64,000 nucleotides of DNA, from assembly GCA_934667105.1 (NCBI GenBank), contig CAKULG010000004.1, forward strand, positions 62,001 through 126,000, read 5' to 3'. Below the pieces are notes generated by a model that was not told where the DNA came from, did no database searches, and saw only the letters and a list, made by a program, of their open reading frames with translations. Position numbers and translations under genes: made by a program. The DNA comes from an uncultured Clostridia bacterium (GTDB taxonomy: Bacteria; Bacillota; Clostridia; Christensenellales; Aristaeellaceae). Shown here in pieces: positions 23,818 to 31,578 of this stretch (the stretch's first letter is position 1; every line of letters begins with the position of its first letter).

Positions 23818-25632
23818 GTGAAAAAAGAAAATTCGTTGAGAAAGGGCATACATTTCCTTGTTTCCAATATTCTAAAAAAAGAACCCATGCTTCTGGTCAT
23901 GGTGATCCTATGCATTCTCCTGACACTAACGTCGTCTATACTGTTGGTGTATATCCCTCCGTATGCAGTGGCTGTGTTAGATGGAAATTTAGCGGCATCA
24001 CCGATGAAAAACCTTATACTGATTACAATCGCATACATTGTTGTTTCAATGATTTGTGGCGGCGTACAGGGTGGGAGAGGGATGATGCAACTCTATATAG
24101 GGAGGAATTTGTTGTATCGTCTTTTTTTGAGGCGGCTCGACGCGAAGTATGAATACACAGAAAGTGACGCTGGGCAAAAGGCTTATAACAAGGCGCGGCA
24201 GGTATGTTTTTGGGGTGCAGATGTTCGGCAATTGCTTGAAGGATTGATGAACCTGATTGTTTGCATCATCAGTTTTATCATCTACTCAAGCCTGTTGAGT
24301 CGCCTGACTCCTTTGCTTATTTTCGTAATGGCCGGGTTGTCCGCCTTGAATTATATCACCCTGAAAGGGACGCAAAAGGCAAATGAGAAGCGAATGGATG
24401 AACAGGCTGCCGAAATGCGGAAGTACTTTTATCTGATCAACACTTTTCAAAATACGAAGCTCGGAAAAGACATCCGCCTGTATCGAATGAACGACTGGTT
24501 GTGTGCAGTAATGGACAAAAGCCTTCACAAGCTAAGAGATATTCACAGTGAATTTCAAACGCGCATTCTGGGAAGCAGAGCTGTGGCAGCGGGAATAGTG
24601 TTGCTGCGGGATGGCATCGCTTATAGTTATCTGGTTTATCATGTATGGAATCACAATATTACAATCAGCGAATTTGTGCTGTATTTTGGAATTATCAATC
24701 AGTTGACAGGTTTTGTCAGCGACTGCATTCAGAGCTATGGCACGCTGCGCTTGGGCTGCGCGGGAATCTCCGCAGTCAGCGATTACTTTGCTGAAACCGA
24801 GGAATTGGAGCGCGATGGCATGAACAGCGTCGCGCTTGATTTTTCTCCGAATGCATCAATAGAGCTTCGGGACGTCTGTTTCTCATACGATGGTGAACAC
24901 AATATTCTGGATCACATTAATTTGAAAATTAATGCGGGGGAAAAGGTGGCGCTGGTGGGAACAAACGGAGCCGGAAAAACAACGCTGGTGAAATTGGTGT
25001 GCGGACTGTATAAGCCACAGTCCGGTCAGATCCTGCTGAATGGGCAACCTGCGGAAAAGCTGACCTTTACTCAGCGGACCAATGGAATCGGCGTGGTGTT
25101 CCAGGATTGCCTCATTCTTCCATACAGCATTGCGGAAAACGTCTCGATGAAACCCTATGAAGAAACGGATATTCAGCAAGTAGAGAATTGCCTGAAGTGC
25201 TCTGGCCTCTATGAGGAGATCTGTCGGTATCCATTTGGCTTGCGGACACAAATGACAAGAGCCGTGGATGGAGAGGGGATTGAGCTTTCCGGTGGGCAAC
25301 AGCAGAAGCTCTTGATGGCTAGAATGCTCTATCGATCAAATGCATCACTCTGGGTGCTAGACGAACCGACAGCCGCGCTGGATGCTTTGGCGGAAAGTGA
25401 AACCTACTCGTTTTTCCATGCGCTGTGTGGAGAAAGAACCTGCATCTATATATCGCATAGACTCGCAAGCACGCAGTTCCTTGATCGAATCATTCTACTC
25501 GACGAGGGGTGCATCGCGGAGGACGGGACGCACGAAGAACTGCTCCGAAATCACGGGAAATACGCGCATCTGTTTGAAATTCAAAGCAAGTACTACCAGG
25601 AGGAGAATGCCAATGAAGCGACAGAAGCATAG
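23818..25632 (+). CDS. ABC exporter half-transporter, AT-rich pair, first
   Basis: 604 residues with a six-helix membrane domain (about 20-330) and an ATPase domain (about 350-590): Walker A Gly-Thr-Asn-Gly-Ala-Gly-Lys-Thr-Thr, signature Leu-Ser-Gly-Gly-Gln-Gln-Gln-Lys, Walker B Leu-Trp-Val-Leu-Asp-Glu-Pro and Ile-Ser-His-Arg. The start is GTG with TAGGAGGAAG just before it; that TAG is also the last stop of the ROK remnant. Domain order, length and C-terminus (Lys-Tyr-Tyr-Gln-Glu) match the native pair member at 17987. Base composition is much lower in G+C than nearly everything else in the window, which suggests recent transfer. Confidence 0.9.
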   Translation: MKKENSLRKGIHFLVSNILKKEPMLLVMVILCILLTLTSSILLVYIPPYAVAVLDGNLAASPMKNLILITIAYIVVSMICGGVQGGRGMMQLYIGRNLLYRLFLRRLDAKYEYTESDAGQKAYNKARQVCFWGADVRQLLEGLMNLIVCIISFIIYSSLLSRLTPLLIFVMAGLSALNYITLKGTQKANEKRMDEQAAEMRKYFYLINTFQNTKLGKDIRLYRMNDWLCAVMDKSLHKLRDIHSEFQTRILGSRAVAAGIVLLRDGIAYSYLVYHVWNHNITISEFVLYFGIINQLTGFVSDCIQSYGTLRLGCAGISAVSDYFAETEELERDGMNSVALDFSPNASIELRDVCFSYDGEHNILDHINLKINAGEKVALVGTNGAGKTTLVKLVCGLYKPQSGQILLNGQPAEKLTFTQRTNGIGVVFQDCLILPYSIAENVSMKPYEETDIQQVENCLKCSGLYEEICRYPFGLRTQMTRAVDGEGIELSGGQQQKLLMARMLYRSNASLWVLDEPTAALDALAESETYSFFHALCGERTCIYISHRLASTQFLDRIILLDEGCIAEDGTHEELLRNHGKYAHLFEIQSKYYQEENANEATEA

Positions 25633-27436
25633 CGCTATCACCAAATCCTTTGCATTGATTCGACGGATGGATTCCAGTTTCTTTTCCTGCGTCATCCTCA
25701 ATGGCATTTTGCGGGCATTGATGAACTTCCTTCCGGCAATGATTCTGGCTCAGGTGATCAACAGAATTTCCGAACAGTGGGATTTTCGGTCAATCATGAT
25801 ATTGGCCCTAGCCGGTGCGGTTGGCATATGGATCCTCTCTGTGTTTCAGGCATTGGCAGAAAAAGAAGTAACGGTTCGAAGCCAGAATATTTCCTATAGT
25901 TTTGAAACCCTTGTCTCACGTACAACCATGTCCATGGAATATGCGCAAATGGAGAGCGAAGAGACAAAAAAGACGCGGGCGCAGATCAAGGCCGACCGTA
26001 GTTGGGGAAGTGGCTTTTTCGGTGTAACGGCCAAAGCGCAGCAGATCGTTCAACAGTTGACAAACATCGCAGTCGCAATAATCATTCTTGTTCCTTTTTT
26101 AATTGAATCAGCGGCGAATGAGAACTGGTATTTATTTGGGGCTCCCCTGTTAATGCTTGCCCTGTCTGTGGCCAGTTCTCTATTCTTTGATCAATTCTAC
26201 AGCAAGCGTGAATCCGCTGAAATGCGTGACATGACGCAGACCGAGACCAACAGCCGTTTTTACAGCATGACGGAAGGCAACCATATCATAAGTTATCGAA
26301 ATATTAAGGATATTCTGATTTACGGAGCGACCGCCCTCATCGGCCCCAGTGTGGAGGAGGAAGATGGAAAAATCCATAGACACGCATTGAGACTTTCAAA
26401 GCTAAACTTCACAGGTGGGTTGATTAAAGGCGGATCATCCGGGCTTCTGCTTGGCCTGTCTTACTGCATGGCCGCGTTCTGCGCCTATGTGGGGAGAATT
26501 ACGGTAGGATATATCGTGCAATATGCGCAGGCGCTGTATCAGCTATCCGTCAACGTTTCCTCTTTCCTGCAAACCAAAGTCGAGCTGCGAGTGGATGCCG
26601 ATCGGCTCACGAGTACTCTGAACTATCTCGAACTCAATAAATTGCAGTCGCAAGCCGCAGTCAACGCAATCAAATTGCAAACCATAAAAGAAATTGAGTA
26701 CCGAGATGTCTCTTTTACCTATCCGGGTTCGGATCACCCAGCAATTGAAAAATTGAGTGTCAAAATCAATGCCGGAAGTAAGACGGCTATTGTTGGCCGA
26801 AACGGCAGCGGAAAAACCACGCTGGTCAAGTTGTTGTGTCGCCTGTATCGCCCAGACCAGGGTACCATATTGTTGGACGGCGTGGACATATGGGATTATG
26901 ACGAAGCTGCCTATCGCGATCTTCTGGCGGTCGTATTTCAAGATTTCTCGCTGTTCTCTTTCTCCCTCGGCAGTGTGGTCGCATCTTCTGAGATCTATGA
27001 TGACAATCGCGTGAGGGACGCCTTGGTTCGCTCTGGGATGGGCGAGTGGCTCCGAGCGCGGGGAAAAGGATTGGAAACGATACTGTATAAAGAATATGAA
27101 AATGACGGCATGGACATTTCCGGCGGCGAAGCACAAAAAATTGCCATTGCACGTGCCATCTACAAGGATGCGCCCCTGGTGATTTTGGATGAACCGACAG
27201 CGGCGCTGGATCCCCAGGCCGAATACGACATTTATACAAAGCTAGCTGATCTGACCGGCGACAAGGGCGTCATTTACATCTCGCACCGATTAACCTCTTG
27301 CAGATTCTGCGATGAAATCATAGTCATGGACAACGGTCATATTGCTGAACAGGGAAAACATTCACAGCTGCTTGATCACAATGGACGATATGCGAAAATG
27401 TGGAATGCCCAGGCACAATATTACAAAGTAGAATAG
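25613..27436 (+). CDS. ABC exporter half-transporter, AT-rich pair, second
   Basis: About 607 residues: membrane domain (about 20-335), ATPase domain (about 365-600) with Walker A Gly-Arg-Asn-Gly-Ser-Gly-Lys-Thr-Thr, signature Ile-Ser-Gly-Gly-Glu-Ala-Gln-Lys, Walker B Leu-Val-Ile-Leu-Asp-Glu-Pro and Ile-Ser-His-Arg. The last residues, Met-Trp-Asn-Ala-Gln-Ala-Gln-Tyr-Tyr, nearly repeat those of the protein at 16117 (Leu-Trp-Asn-Ala-Gln-Ala-Gln-Tyr-Tyr), showing that the two pairs are paralogous in the same order. It overlaps the first gene by 20 bases; AGGAGG stands nine bases before the ATG at 25613, better spaced than for the ATG at 25607. Low G+C as in its partner. Confidence 0.9.
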   Translation: MKRQKHSAITKSFALIRRMDSSFFSCVILNGILRALMNFLPAMILAQVINRISEQWDFRSIMILALAGAVGIWILSVFQALAEKEVTVRSQNISYSFETLVSRTTMSMEYAQMESEETKKTRAQIKADRSWGSGFFGVTAKAQQIVQQLTNIAVAIIILVPFLIESAANENWYLFGAPLLMLALSVASSLFFDQFYSKRESAEMRDMTQTETNSRFYSMTEGNHIISYRNIKDILIYGATALIGPSVEEEDGKIHRHALRLSKLNFTGGLIKGGSSGLLLGLSYCMAAFCAYVGRITVGYIVQYAQALYQLSVNVSSFLQTKVELRVDADRLTSTLNYLELNKLQSQAAVNAIKLQTIKEIEYRDVSFTYPGSDHPAIEKLSVKINAGSKTAIVGRNGSGKTTLVKLLCRLYRPDQGTILLDGVDIWDYDEAAYRDLLAVVFQDFSLFSFSLGSVVASSEIYDDNRVRDALVRSGMGEWLRARGKGLETILYKEYENDGMDISGGEAQKIAIARAIYKDAPLVILDEPTAALDPQAEYDIYTKLADLTGDKGVIYISHRLTSCRFCDEIIVMDNGHIAEQGKHSQLLDHNGRYAKMWNAQAQYYKVE

Positions 27437-27780
27437 TTGCCCATACGTGCTTCATATGAGATCAGATATTGGTGCATTATCCCTGATCGATCAAAATCAA
27501 ACCAAAGTAGGCTCTTGCGGATAAAATACTTAAGGCAACGCCGCGCAAATATGAACGGATGCAAAACAATGGTCGCCGGAGCAGATGGATCACAGGCTGA
27601 AGCTGGAAGAAAACGAAGCTGCCGCCTGCTTCCTTCTGTATTCGCGCCTCCTGATTTCCCTTGGTCAGCGGAGGGGCAAGCCGGTTTTCTGTTTCCCCTT
27701 CCTTTCCATACAGTTTTCTTGGAGGGGGCGCGGGGGAGGCGTTCCTTGGCTTCCAAAGAATGCCTCCCCCACATAATTAT
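27437..27780. other. Intergenic stretch after the AT-rich exporter pair
   Basis: About 340 bases between convergent genes. The left part (27437-27560) is AT-rich like the exporter genes and shows nothing I could name. The right part (about 27670-27770) is a copy of the dispersed hairpin repeat. I see no gene for a peptide that the exporter could carry. Confidence 0.6.
27670..27770 (+). repeat. Dispersed repeat, copy 2, with long hairpin
   Basis: Hairpin 27732-27749 with 27753-27770: 18 pairs, one mismatch and one G-T. It is preceded by GCAAGCCGGTTTTCTG, a pyrimidine tract and CATACAGTTTTCTTGGAGG, matching in order the minus-strand copy at 14287-14400. The hairpin arms differ in sequence from copy 1 (GGGGGAGGCGTTC against GGGGAAACCGTTC) while pairing is kept. 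It lies 11 bases beyond the end of the convergent isomerase-like gene. Confidence 0.6.
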
Positions 27781-28623
27781 TTATAATATCCCCTTGAGGG
27801 CGGCGCAGGCGGCGTCAAAGGCGGCGTCGTTGCTTTCGTAGCAGTAGGAGCCAACAGCGCTGGTATCGCCCGCGCGCTCCAGGCCCGCCAGGCCGCTGAA
27901 CACCTGCAAATGAGGTTCGATGGTGACGGCGTCGCCGCCCTGGGCACGGAAGGCGCTTAGGATGCGGGCCACATTGCCCACCCCCGCCCCGGCAGGCACC
28001 ACGCGGCCGTCGGGAAGCGCATCCTTGATATGCATATAGGTGATGCGCTCGTGCAGCATTTCCCAGGCAGCCCAGGTCTCCTGGCCGCACTGGACGAAAT
28101 TTGCAGGATCGAAAACGCCCTGAAGCTGGGGCACGGCCTGTAGGATTTCCAGGCAGCGGGAGGCCACATCCCCGTAAATGCCCTTTTCATTTTCATGGCA
28201 CAGCGCCACGCCGCTGCCCTGGGCCAGCTCCGCCATCCGGCTCAGCCGGTCGATCACCTGCTGGCGGAAGGGGGCGGGATCCTGCCCCTTGGGCAGATAA
28301 AAGGAGAACATGCGCAGCTTTTCAGCCCCCAGCGCCCGGGCGATTTCCAGGGTGTGGAGGTATTTCTGAAGGTGTTGCTCAAAATTGTCTTTCTGAATAT
28401 CAATTTTGCCGATGGGGGAACCGATGGACCAGACGGAAAGCCCCGCGTCCGTCAGCTTTTTATGCACCTCCCGGGCCTTTTCCAGGGAAATATCGGACAC
28501 GTTTTGGCCGTCCACATTGCGAATTTCCAGGCCCTGCAGCCCGTTGCGGCGCAGGGCGGCGATTTGTCCGTCGATCTGGGAAGAGGCCTCGTCCGCGAAG
28601 GCGAAAATACGCAGCTTTTTCAT
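27781..28623 (-). CDS. Sugar phosphate isomerase/epimerase-type TIM-barrel protein
   Basis: 280 residues in the AP-endonuclease-2/xylose isomerase-like fold: Phe-Ala-Phe-Ala-Asp-Glu at the start, Gly-Leu-Gln-Gly-Leu-Glu-Ile-Arg, the metal-binding strands Leu-Cys-His-Glu-Asn-Glu-Lys, Gly-Val-Phe-Asp-Pro-Ala-Asn-Phe, Tyr-Met-His-Ile-Lys-Asp-Ala and Val-Thr-Ile-Glu-Pro-His-Leu. The Glu, Asp, His and Glu ligands of a divalent metal can all be seen. It is the last of three genes that begin with uxuA, so a role in uronate or ketose interconversion is likely; the exact substrate is not readable. It starts three bases after the oxidoreductase stop. Confidence 0.8.
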   Translation of the reverse strand: MKKLRIFAFADEASSQIDGQIAALRRNGLQGLEIRNVDGQNVSDISLEKAREVHKKLTDAGLSVWSIGSPIGKIDIQKDNFEQHLQKYLHTLEIARALGAEKLRMFSFYLPKGQDPAPFRQQVIDRLSRMAELAQGSGVALCHENEKGIYGDVASRCLEILQAVPQLQGVFDPANFVQCGQETWAAWEMLHERITYMHIKDALPDGRVVPAGAGVGNVARILSAFRAQGGDAVTIEPHLQVFSGLAGLERAGDTSAVGSYCYESNDAAFDAACAALKGIL

Positions 28624-28626
28624 GGC

Positions 28627-29463
28627 TTACACCCCCGAATAGGCGGAGAAGCCGCCGTCGATGGGGATGGTCACGCCGGTGACAAAGCCCGCCTTGTCCG
28701 CGTCCAGCAGCCATTCCACCGCGCCCAGCAGCTCGCTGGCTTCGCCGAAACGGCCCATGGGCGTGGCCCGGAGAATTTTTCCCGTGCGGGGGGTGGGGGT
28801 GCCGTCCGGGTTAAAGAGCAGAGCCTGATTCTGCTTGGTGACGAAGAAGCCCGGGGCGATGGCGTTCACGCGGATGCCCGCCTTGGCGAAATAGACGGCC
28901 TGCCAGGCGGTGAAATTGCTCACGGCGGCCTTGGCGGCGGAATAGGCGGGAATCTTGGTCAGGGGGCGATAGGCGTTCATGGAGGAGATATTCAGCACGC
29001 AGCAGCCCTTCCGGCCGATCATATCCGCCATGAAAACCTGGCTGGGCAGCAGCACGCCCTTGAGATTCAGATCGAACACGAAGTCAAAGCCCTTCGCGTC
29101 CAGGTTAAAGAAGGTCAGCTCGTCCTGCGCGCTTTCGTCGCCCGCCTGGAATTCCTCGTGGGCGATGGTGCAGGATTTATGGTTGCCCCCCGCGCCGTTA
29201 ATCAGAATATCGCAGGGGCCCAGATCGCGCAGCACCTGCTGATGCACGCTTTCCAGCGCCGCGCGGTCCAGCACATTGCAGGCGTAGGCATGGGCCGCGC
29301 CGCCATTTTGGCGAATTTCCTCCGCCACGGCCTGGGCCGCCGCCTCGTTGAGATCCAGCAGGGCCACTTTGGCCCCCTTGCCCGCCAGGAACGCCGCGAA
29401 ACCGGAGCAGAGCACGCCGCCCGCGCCCGTGATGACGATTATTTTATTCTTCATCTGATCCAT
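28627..29463 (-). CDS. uxuB: SDR oxidoreductase, probable D-mannonate oxidoreductase
   Basis: 278 residues, short-chain dehydrogenase fold. Nucleotide loop Thr-Gly-Ala-Gly-Gly-Val-Leu-Cys-Ser-Gly near residue 12-21, Asn-Gly-Ala-Gly-Gly at about 90, catalytic Ser in Ile-Ser-Ser-Met-Asn and Tyr-xxx-Lys in Ala-Tyr-Ser-Ala-Ala-Lys. Length and the neighbour uxuA match the SDR-type mannonate oxidoreductase of Bacillus subtilis (YjmF), which reduces D-fructuronate to D-mannonate with NADH. The ATG at 29463 overlaps the uxuA stop region and has AAGGGGAG before it; the frame is open further but without a site. Assignment to this reaction rests on the neighbour and is inference. Confidence 0.8.
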   Translation of the reverse strand: MDQMKNKIIVITGAGGVLCSGFAAFLAGKGAKVALLDLNEAAAQAVAEEIRQNGGAAHAYACNVLDRAALESVHQQVLRDLGPCDILINGAGGNHKSCTIAHEEFQAGDESAQDELTFFNLDAKGFDFVFDLNLKGVLLPSQVFMADMIGRKGCCVLNISSMNAYRPLTKIPAYSAAKAAVSNFTAWQAVYFAKAGIRVNAIAPGFFVTKQNQALLFNPDGTPTPRTGKILRATPMGRFGEASELLGAVEWLLDADKAGFVTGVTIPIDGGFSAYSGV

Positions 29464-29464
29464 T

Positions 29465-30505
29465 TTATTTTCTCCCCTTCTCCACGGCCTCGAACAGGCC
29501 GGTGATATACGCCGCGCCCAGGGCGCGATCAAACAGGCCGTAGCCGTAGCGGCCCTTTTCACCCCAGATCATTCGCCCGTGATCGGGCCGCACATAGCCG
29601 TCGAACCCGTGATCCACCAGCGCCTTGACGATGCCGTACATATCCAGCGAGCCGCAGTCCGTGGGATGGGCCACCTCCTGGAATTGGCGCTCGCCCGTGC
29701 GCTTGATATTGCGCAGATGCAGGAAATGAATCCGGTCGCAGAATTCCGCCGCCATGGCGGGCAGATCATTTTCCGGATTCGCCCCCAGGGAGCCGGTGCA
29801 GAAGGTGAGGCCGTTGTGCGCGTCGGGCACAATGTTGAGGAACCGGCGGTAATTTTCCACGCAGGTGATGATGCGCGGCAGGCCGAACATGCCCCACGGC
29901 GGATCGTCCGGATGGATGGCCATGTTCACCCCCGCCTCCCGGGCCACGGGGATCACAGCCTCCAGGAAGGCCGTCAGGTTTTTCCACAGCTGGTTTTCAT
30001 CGATCTGGGCGTAGGCGGCCAGCAGGCTCTTTAATTCCTCCTTGGTATAGCTGGCGTCCCAGCCGGGGAGGGATAAATCGCCCTTGGCGGGATCCATGGC
30101 CCGGACGGTGGCCTCGTCGTAGGCCAGGGCGTTGGCCCCGTCGGGCTGGACGTGCTCCAGTTCGCTGCGCAGCCAATCGAACACGGGCATGAAATTATAG
30201 CAGACGCATTTCACGCCCGCCTGGCCCAGCCGCCGGATGTTTTCACAGTAAGCGTCGATGAGGGCGGGGGCTTTTTTGTTGCCCAGCTTGATGTCCTCCG
30301 GCACGGGCACGCTTTCCACCACTTCAAATTCCAGGCCGTTGGCCTGGGCGGCGGTCTTGATCTGCTGAATGCTTTCCATGCTCCACACGCCGCCGGGCTT
30401 CACATCGTACACCGCCGAAACGATACCGCTCATGCCCGGAATCTGGCGAATCTTTTCCAGCGTGACCGGATCGGAAGGGCCGTACCATCGAAAGGTCATT
30501 TTCAT
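29465..30505 (-). CDS. uxuA: Mannonate dehydratase
   Basis: 346 residues, the usual size for the UxuA of Bacillota. The start Phe-Arg-Trp-Tyr-Gly-Pro-Ser-Asp-Pro-Val is diagnostic, as are Cys-Tyr-Asn-Phe-Met-Pro-Val-Phe-Asp-Trp, Ala-Ile-His-Pro-Asp-Asp-Pro-Pro-Trp, Phe-Cys-Thr-Gly-Ser-Leu-Gly, His-Leu-Arg-Asn-Ile-Lys and Val-Arg-Pro-Asp-His-Gly-Arg. It turns D-mannonate into 2-keto-3-deoxygluconate with Mn2+ or Fe2+. First gene of a three-gene minus-strand operon, divergent from the AraC regulator. No kdgK or kdgA is present in the window. Confidence 0.95.
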   Translation of the reverse strand: MKMTFRWYGPSDPVTLEKIRQIPGMSGIVSAVYDVKPGGVWSMESIQQIKTAAQANGLEFEVVESVPVPEDIKLGNKKAPALIDAYCENIRRLGQAGVKCVCYNFMPVFDWLRSELEHVQPDGANALAYDEATVRAMDPAKGDLSLPGWDASYTKEELKSLLAAYAQIDENQLWKNLTAFLEAVIPVAREAGVNMAIHPDDPPWGMFGLPRIITCVENYRRFLNIVPDAHNGLTFCTGSLGANPENDLPAMAAEFCDRIHFLHLRNIKRTGERQFQEVAHPTDCGSLDMYGIVKALVDHGFDGYVRPDHGRMIWGEKGRYGYGLFDRALGAAYITGLFEAVEKGRK

Positions 30506-30579
30506 GTGCGTTCACCTGCTTTATCAGAATTTATTATGCGCTTTTAGGCCGTCTTCACTATAAAATATATCAAAACACA

Positions 30580-30591
30580 ATGCAATTGCAT
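30580..30591. promoter_or_regulatory. 12-bp palindrome between uxuA and araC-type gene
   Basis: ATGCAATTGCAT is a perfect palindrome in the AT-rich space between divergent genes, close to where the uxuA -35 would lie (minus-strand TTGCAT, then TTATAG or TATATT). It could be an operator for the AraC-type protein or another regulator; twelve bases may also arise by chance. Confidence 0.35.
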
Positions 30592-30606
30592 ATATAGCAA
30601 AAAACA

Positions 30607-30634
30607 TTGCAAAAGCCTTAAAATGCTGTATAAT
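30607..30634 (+). promoter_or_regulatory. Promoter of the AraC-type gene
   Basis: TTGCAA (30607-30612), 16 bases, TATAAT (30629-30634). The gene starts about 60 bases further on. Confidence 0.7.
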
Positions 30635-30695
30635 AGTATATAAATAGAAACGAAGCGGCCGCGAAAAGCGGCGCGGGAAAGGGGCGCAAGGGGCG

Positions 30696-31517
30696 ATGGG
30701 CTTTTTTTCCTTCCGGGACGGCGCGCTTTTCGTGCATCACACCCTGGATGAGCATCCCTCCTCGGGCGATTTTTCCATGCACGCCCACGAATGCTACGAA
30801 CTGTTTTATTTCGATAAGGGCAGCGCGGTTTTCTGGGTGGAGGGCACGCCCTATCCCCTGCTGCCGGGGGATATGATGCTCTTCAACGTATCGGAGGCCC
30901 ACAAAATCGAATTGCAATCCGACGCGCCCTATGAGCGCACGGCGGTGCATTTTTCGGGAGAGCTGGCGCGGGCGGTGGATCCCTCCGGCGCGCTGCTGCA
31001 TCCCTTCTGCTCCCGGCCCCTGGGCAAGGGAAATCTGCTGCACCCCGATGATTTTAAGGATGATTACTGGCGGCAATGCCTGAAGAATATCGTGGCGGAC
31101 GCGGCGGACAGGCGGCTGCAAATCGTGACCAATCTGCTTCCGCTGCTCAATGAGATTCGCGCCGCCTTTGATAATCACCAGCACCGGCTGACCCCTAACC
31201 CGGATTACATTTCCTCCCAGATATTGGAGTATGTGAACGCAAACATTTGCGAGGCGCTTACGCCCGACGGGGTGGCGGCGCGCTTTTTCATCAGCAAATC
31301 CCGGCTGTACACCATCTTTAAGCAGGCCACGGGGCTGACGGTGTGGAATTATATCACGGTGAAGCGGCTTTTGCGGGCGCGGCAGCTGCTGGCCGCGGGG
31401 CAAACGCCCACGGCGGTGGCCACGGCCTGCGGATTTCGGGATTACACGGTGTTTTTCCGGGCTTACAAAAAGAAATACGGCGTATCCCCCCGGCGGGATT
31501 ACTGCAAGCGGCCGTGA
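30696..31517 (+). CDS. AraC-family transcriptional regulator with cupin domain
   Basis: 273 residues. N-terminal cupin (about 5-110) with Phe-Ser-Met-His-Ala-His-Glu-Cys-Tyr-Glu-Leu-Phe-Tyr and Leu-Leu-Pro-Gly-Asp-Met-Met-Leu-Phe-Asn, the pocket where such regulators bind a sugar, and a C-terminal pair of helix-turn-helices (about 170-270; Phe-Phe-Ile-Ser-Lys-Ser-Arg-Leu-Tyr and Cys-Gly-Phe-Arg-Asp-Tyr-Thr-Val-Phe-Phe-Arg-Ala). It lies between the uxu genes and the GH95 gene and probably turns on one or both in the presence of a sugar product. Confidence 0.93.
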   Translation: MGFFSFRDGALFVHHTLDEHPSSGDFSMHAHECYELFYFDKGSAVFWVEGTPYPLLPGDMMLFNVSEAHKIELQSDAPYERTAVHFSGELARAVDPSGALLHPFCSRPLGKGNLLHPDDFKDDYWRQCLKNIVADAADRRLQIVTNLLPLLNEIRAAFDNHQHRLTPNPDYISSQILEYVNANICEALTPDGVAARFFISKSRLYTIFKQATGLTVWNYITVKRLLRARQLLAAGQTPTAVATACGFRDYTVFFRAYKKKYGVSPRRDYCKRP

Positions 31518-31578
31518 TGATATCTGCAATTGCAGGAAGGCAAAAAAGAATTCGCTTTTGCGAAAGGGAGAAGGACGC

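Noticed and set aside
23700..27600. Mobile element carrying the AT-rich exporter pair
   Set aside because: No transposase, integrase, inverted ends or target duplication could be found at either border; only base composition points to transfer.
27437..27780. Search for a small peptide gene that the AT-rich exporter pair could carry
   Set aside because: Frames here have no ribosome binding site and no leader with a double-Gly or similar site; the longest runs through the hairpin repeat.
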